Source of the DNA: Symbiodinium natans
Taxonomy: Eukaryota; Sar; Dinophyceae; Suessiales; Symbiodiniaceae
Length of the DNA stretch: 64,000 bases
Direction of reading: 5' to 3'
NCBI GenBank assembly: GCA_905221605.1
Contig: CAJNDS010002612.1
Span: forward strand, 554,741-618,740
The first letter of the stretch is position 1. Each line of letters opens with the position of its first letter. The position numbers and the translations under genes were made by a program. Below are positions 62,134-64,000 of the stretch, piece after piece. The notes beneath the pieces are model-generated. The model searched no databases. It worked only from the letters and a program-made list of their open reading frames with translations, and was not told the origin of the DNA.

Positions 62134-62235
62134 GTGCTGCAGCAGCAGGCGTACCTCCTCTTCTACACACGCATGGGGGGTGCCGGGCAAGAGGCGCGGG
62201 CTTTGGGGGCTTGGGACCCTAGGCTTAGGGTTTAG
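62134..62235 (+). CDS. USP last exon (VLQQQAYLLFYTR)
   Basis: Acceptor TTTTTGGAG; reads VLQQQAYLLFYTRMGGAG and on to a TAG at 62233-62235 that is itself part of the first heptamer (GTTTAGGG). AY-x-LFY-x-R is the usual end of the USP domain. A GT inside (GGGG|GTGCCG at 62181) could instead splice to a further exon, so the C-terminus is uncertain. Confidence 0.85.
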   Translation: MLQQQAYLLFYTRMGGAGQEARALGAWDPRLRV

Positions 62236-62320
62236 GGTTTAGGGTTTAGGGTTTAGGGTTTAGGGTGTAGGGTTTAGGGTTTAGGGTCTAGGGTCTAGGG
62301 TTTAGGGTCTAGGGTTGGTA
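62220..62320. repeat. TTTAGGG array after the USP stop
   Basis: About 13 units with CTTAGGG, TGTAGGG and TCTAGGG variants. Confidence 0.9.
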
Positions 62321-63353
62321 CAGTGTTTCTGTGTTCTTTGTAAAAACTCATCATCCAATATTCAATGGAAGCCCATACCTCAAATCCCCCACCCTAAACC
62401 TTAAAGCGATGAGGGACCCCAGTTGATAGCAAACCCATATTTGAGGTCGGACATTCTTAGTTGTCGTTGATGAACGCATAGAGACAGTTCTTCATAACTG
62501 CCCCGTAGGCATACTACCGCTACACCGTAAACCCTAAACCCTAAACCCTAAGCCCTAAGCCTTAAACCCTGAACCCTAAACCCTAAATGCCCAAAGTGAT
62601 CGGAGGCCGCCAAACGAAGCACCGGCGCGACCGAGGGTGGCGAAGTGCTTCCCAGCCAGCAGCTGCATGATTTTTTGGTGGGTTGGCAGGGTTTTGGGGT
62701 TTTTGGGCTTTAGATCATACAGGGTTTTGGGTTTAGGGTTTAGGGTTTAGGGAAAAGGGTTTAGGGTTGAAGGTTTAGGGTTTAGGGCAGCTGCATGGTT
62801 TTTTGGTTGGCAGGGTTTTGGGGGCTTGGGGATTTGGGGCTTAGGGTCAGCTAGGGTTTAGGGTTGAGGGTTTAGGGTTTAGGGTTTTGGGATTTTAGGG
62901 TTTGGGGCTCCGCGTTTCGGATGTAGGGGGGCGCTGGAGTTTAGAAAGGGTTGGGGGGTGAGGGTTGAGGAGGGTTGTGCCTGTCGCCACAAGGGTGGTA
63001 AATTTCGCGGAGCACGTCGGTTCAACACCAACCGGCGCTAACTCCTGACACAGGGGTTGGGGGTGCATGCTTGTTTTTTTTTGAGAGTGAACAGCCGTCT
63101 GAAGGCTCTGCGCACCCACAGCGGCGAGCAAGCATGTTTTATGGCTTGTTAAGGGTCAGCGTCCCACCGATGAGCTTCCATGAGACCGAGATTCCCGAGA
63201 GATTCCCGAAGAACCAGGCCAGAAGCAAACCCTACCCCCCTATAGCCTTGCCATGGCTGACCTTAACTTCAAGTTAAGCGCTTGCAGCGGGCTCACGCGC
63301 ATTTGCTCCAGTTGCACCCGCGGCTTGTGGTTGGAACCGAAAGCACCATAAAT
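62321..63353. other. Mixed DNA downstream of the USP gene
   Basis: Degenerate heptamers (62520-62590, 62725-62790, 62850-62910), a GC-rich island (62590-62680), and 62920-63330 open on both strands in short frames. The minus-strand piece with CQELAPVGVEPTCSAKFTT (62895-63131) resembles translated non-coding matches often seen in databases and is not a gene I can support. Confidence 0.4.
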
Positions 63354-63760
63354 GTCAGTGAAAACCCTGAAGTTCGACACAGTGTGTTGGGAGTATTGTC
63401 GCTAATTTTGCAGGGCCGTTTTTCTACGAACTTTTCGGGCGGCCACCACCATGCGAAATGCATTATTTGTCATTTCTTTCTGGTTGGCGTTAGTTCGAGG
63501 CGAAGAAAAGCTAAGGTCAGTGAAAACTTTAAGTTCAACATGGGGTGTTGGAACTATTGTAGCTGATTTTGCCAGACAGTTTTTTGCGACTAACTTTTCG
63601 AGTGCCACACCCATGCGAAATTCACCGTCTGTCCTTTTTTCTGGTATGTGATGGCTCGAGCCGAAAAAAAGTCCAGGCCGGTGAAAGCTCTTAAGATCAA
63701 CACCGGGCGTTGAACTTCTTGTTGCTAACTTTCCTGGGTGGTTTCTCTACTGTTTTTTTT
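63354..63760. repeat. Tandem 162-bp repeat, 2.5 diverged copies
   Basis: Units start GTCAGTGAAAAC (63354 and 63516) and GCCGGTGAAAGC (63677); each continues with AAGTTCAACA-like, TGTTGG/GTTGAA, GCTAATTTTGC-like and CATGCGAAAT blocks. Apparent open frames cross units in different phases, so I treat it as non-coding. Confidence 0.65.
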
Positions 63761-64000
63761 GGCTGTCGGGTGACCGTTTTCGGCGCTGAAAATGGGCAAT
63801 AACTGTTTGCACGGAGCAACAATTTAGCAACTGTCTTTGCTTTGTTTTTGGATGTTTTATTTGTTTTTTTGTGTTTAGGGTCTAGGGTTTAGGGTTTTGA
63901 GTTTAGGGTTTAGAAGCCCAACAAAAGCCAAACGGAAAAACACCTTTTAAAAAATAGACCTCCCCATTGAAATCCAAATGTCAGCTGTGTTTGGCGGTTT
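63761..64000. other. End of window
   Basis: AT-rich DNA with four degenerate heptamers (63877-63914). No feature supported. Confidence 0.5.

Larger units (their letters stand above)
704..62235 (+). other. Gene span: ubiquitin-specific protease split over the window
   Basis: Proposed span of one + strand gene for a USP-type deubiquitinase (cysteine protease that removes ubiquitin from proteins). The 3' part (40946-62235) is strong: 18 short exons join in phase, in the family's box order, with AG acceptors followed mostly by G, and 16 donors that can be placed, 12 GC and 4 GT. The 5' part is weaker: a Cys-box exon at 2637, a possible preceding exon at 2285, and a coiled-coil start at 704. About 38 kb separates the Cys-box exon from the next certain exon, and it holds a transposon, an assembly gap and exon-like islands I cannot place. 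One gene is my inference; a misjoin of two loci is possible. Each exon is listed separately. Confidence 0.65.

Noticed and set aside
62895-63131. Minus-strand ORF with GVEPTCSAKFTT
   Set aside because: This kind of peptide is typical of mis-annotated translations of non-coding DNA; no supporting context.
1-64000. Land-plant origin, suggested by TTTAGGG repeats
   Set aside because: The spliced-leader relic, mostly GC donors and AG|G acceptors point to a dinoflagellate, a group that also uses TTTAGGG telomeres.

Overview
This window looks like nuclear DNA of a dinoflagellate. The evidence is: (i) a relic of the dinoflagellate spliced leader at 31934-31955 (18 of the 21 defined positions match the leader as I remember it); (ii) introns that mostly start with GC rather than GT and end AG|G; (iii) very long introns, short exons and very little coding DNA; (iv) pervasive plant-type telomere heptamers (TTTAGGG/CCCTAAA) on both strands. 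I cannot name a genus. One 100-bp assembly gap lies at 24596-24695.

Main gene. A ubiquitin-specific protease (USP, peptidase C19) on the + strand is spread over the window in tiny exons. Eighteen exons between 40946 and 62235 (most 18-66 nt) splice in frame to give, in USP order, the FGAQE/DAHEFL box, the IFGG...CxxC finger, FEPFMDLQLDI, the second finger CDTC, a LKRF box, the GHYIAFVR histidine box, WFLVDDN and a YLLFYTR end. The Cys-box remainder (YMNAVLQGL) is far upstream at 2637, and a coiled-coil, Lys-rich N-terminus may begin at 704. The introns are almost entirely heptamer arrays, foldback (MITE-like) elements and minisatellites.

Layout. 0.7-3.4 kb: putative USP 5' exons. 3.4-20 kb: heptamer arrays, a 1.7-kb terminal-inverted-repeat element (11391-13092), foldbacks, minisatellites and a series of exon-like islands of unknown gene. 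20-24.6 kb: minisatellites and an extremely AT-rich island running into the gap. 24.7-30.8 kb: a decayed composite transposon coding for a helicase/primase-like region, a candidate papain-like protease triad, a C2H2 finger and a DDE transposase. 30.8-32.3 kb: AT-rich flank with the spliced-leader relic. 33.4-36.6 kb: a near-identical 1.55-kb duplication whose copies differ by one heptamer. 36.6-40.9 kb: minisatellites and a duplicated AT-rich block. 40.9-62.2 kb: USP catalytic exons. In one USP intron (57517-58563) sits a complete intronless DXO/RAI1-like gene with an N-terminal hydrophobic leader. 62.2-64 kb: arrays and a 162-bp tandem repeat.

How it fits together. The host gene is recovered only by exon-by-exon reading; foldback elements and heptamer arrays fill its introns. 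One foldback (56403-56516) has exactly four heptamers inserted in one arm of an otherwise perfect inverted repeat, showing that heptamer tracts are gained at pre-existing CCC/GGG triplets. All gene models rest on reading alone; no database search was run.
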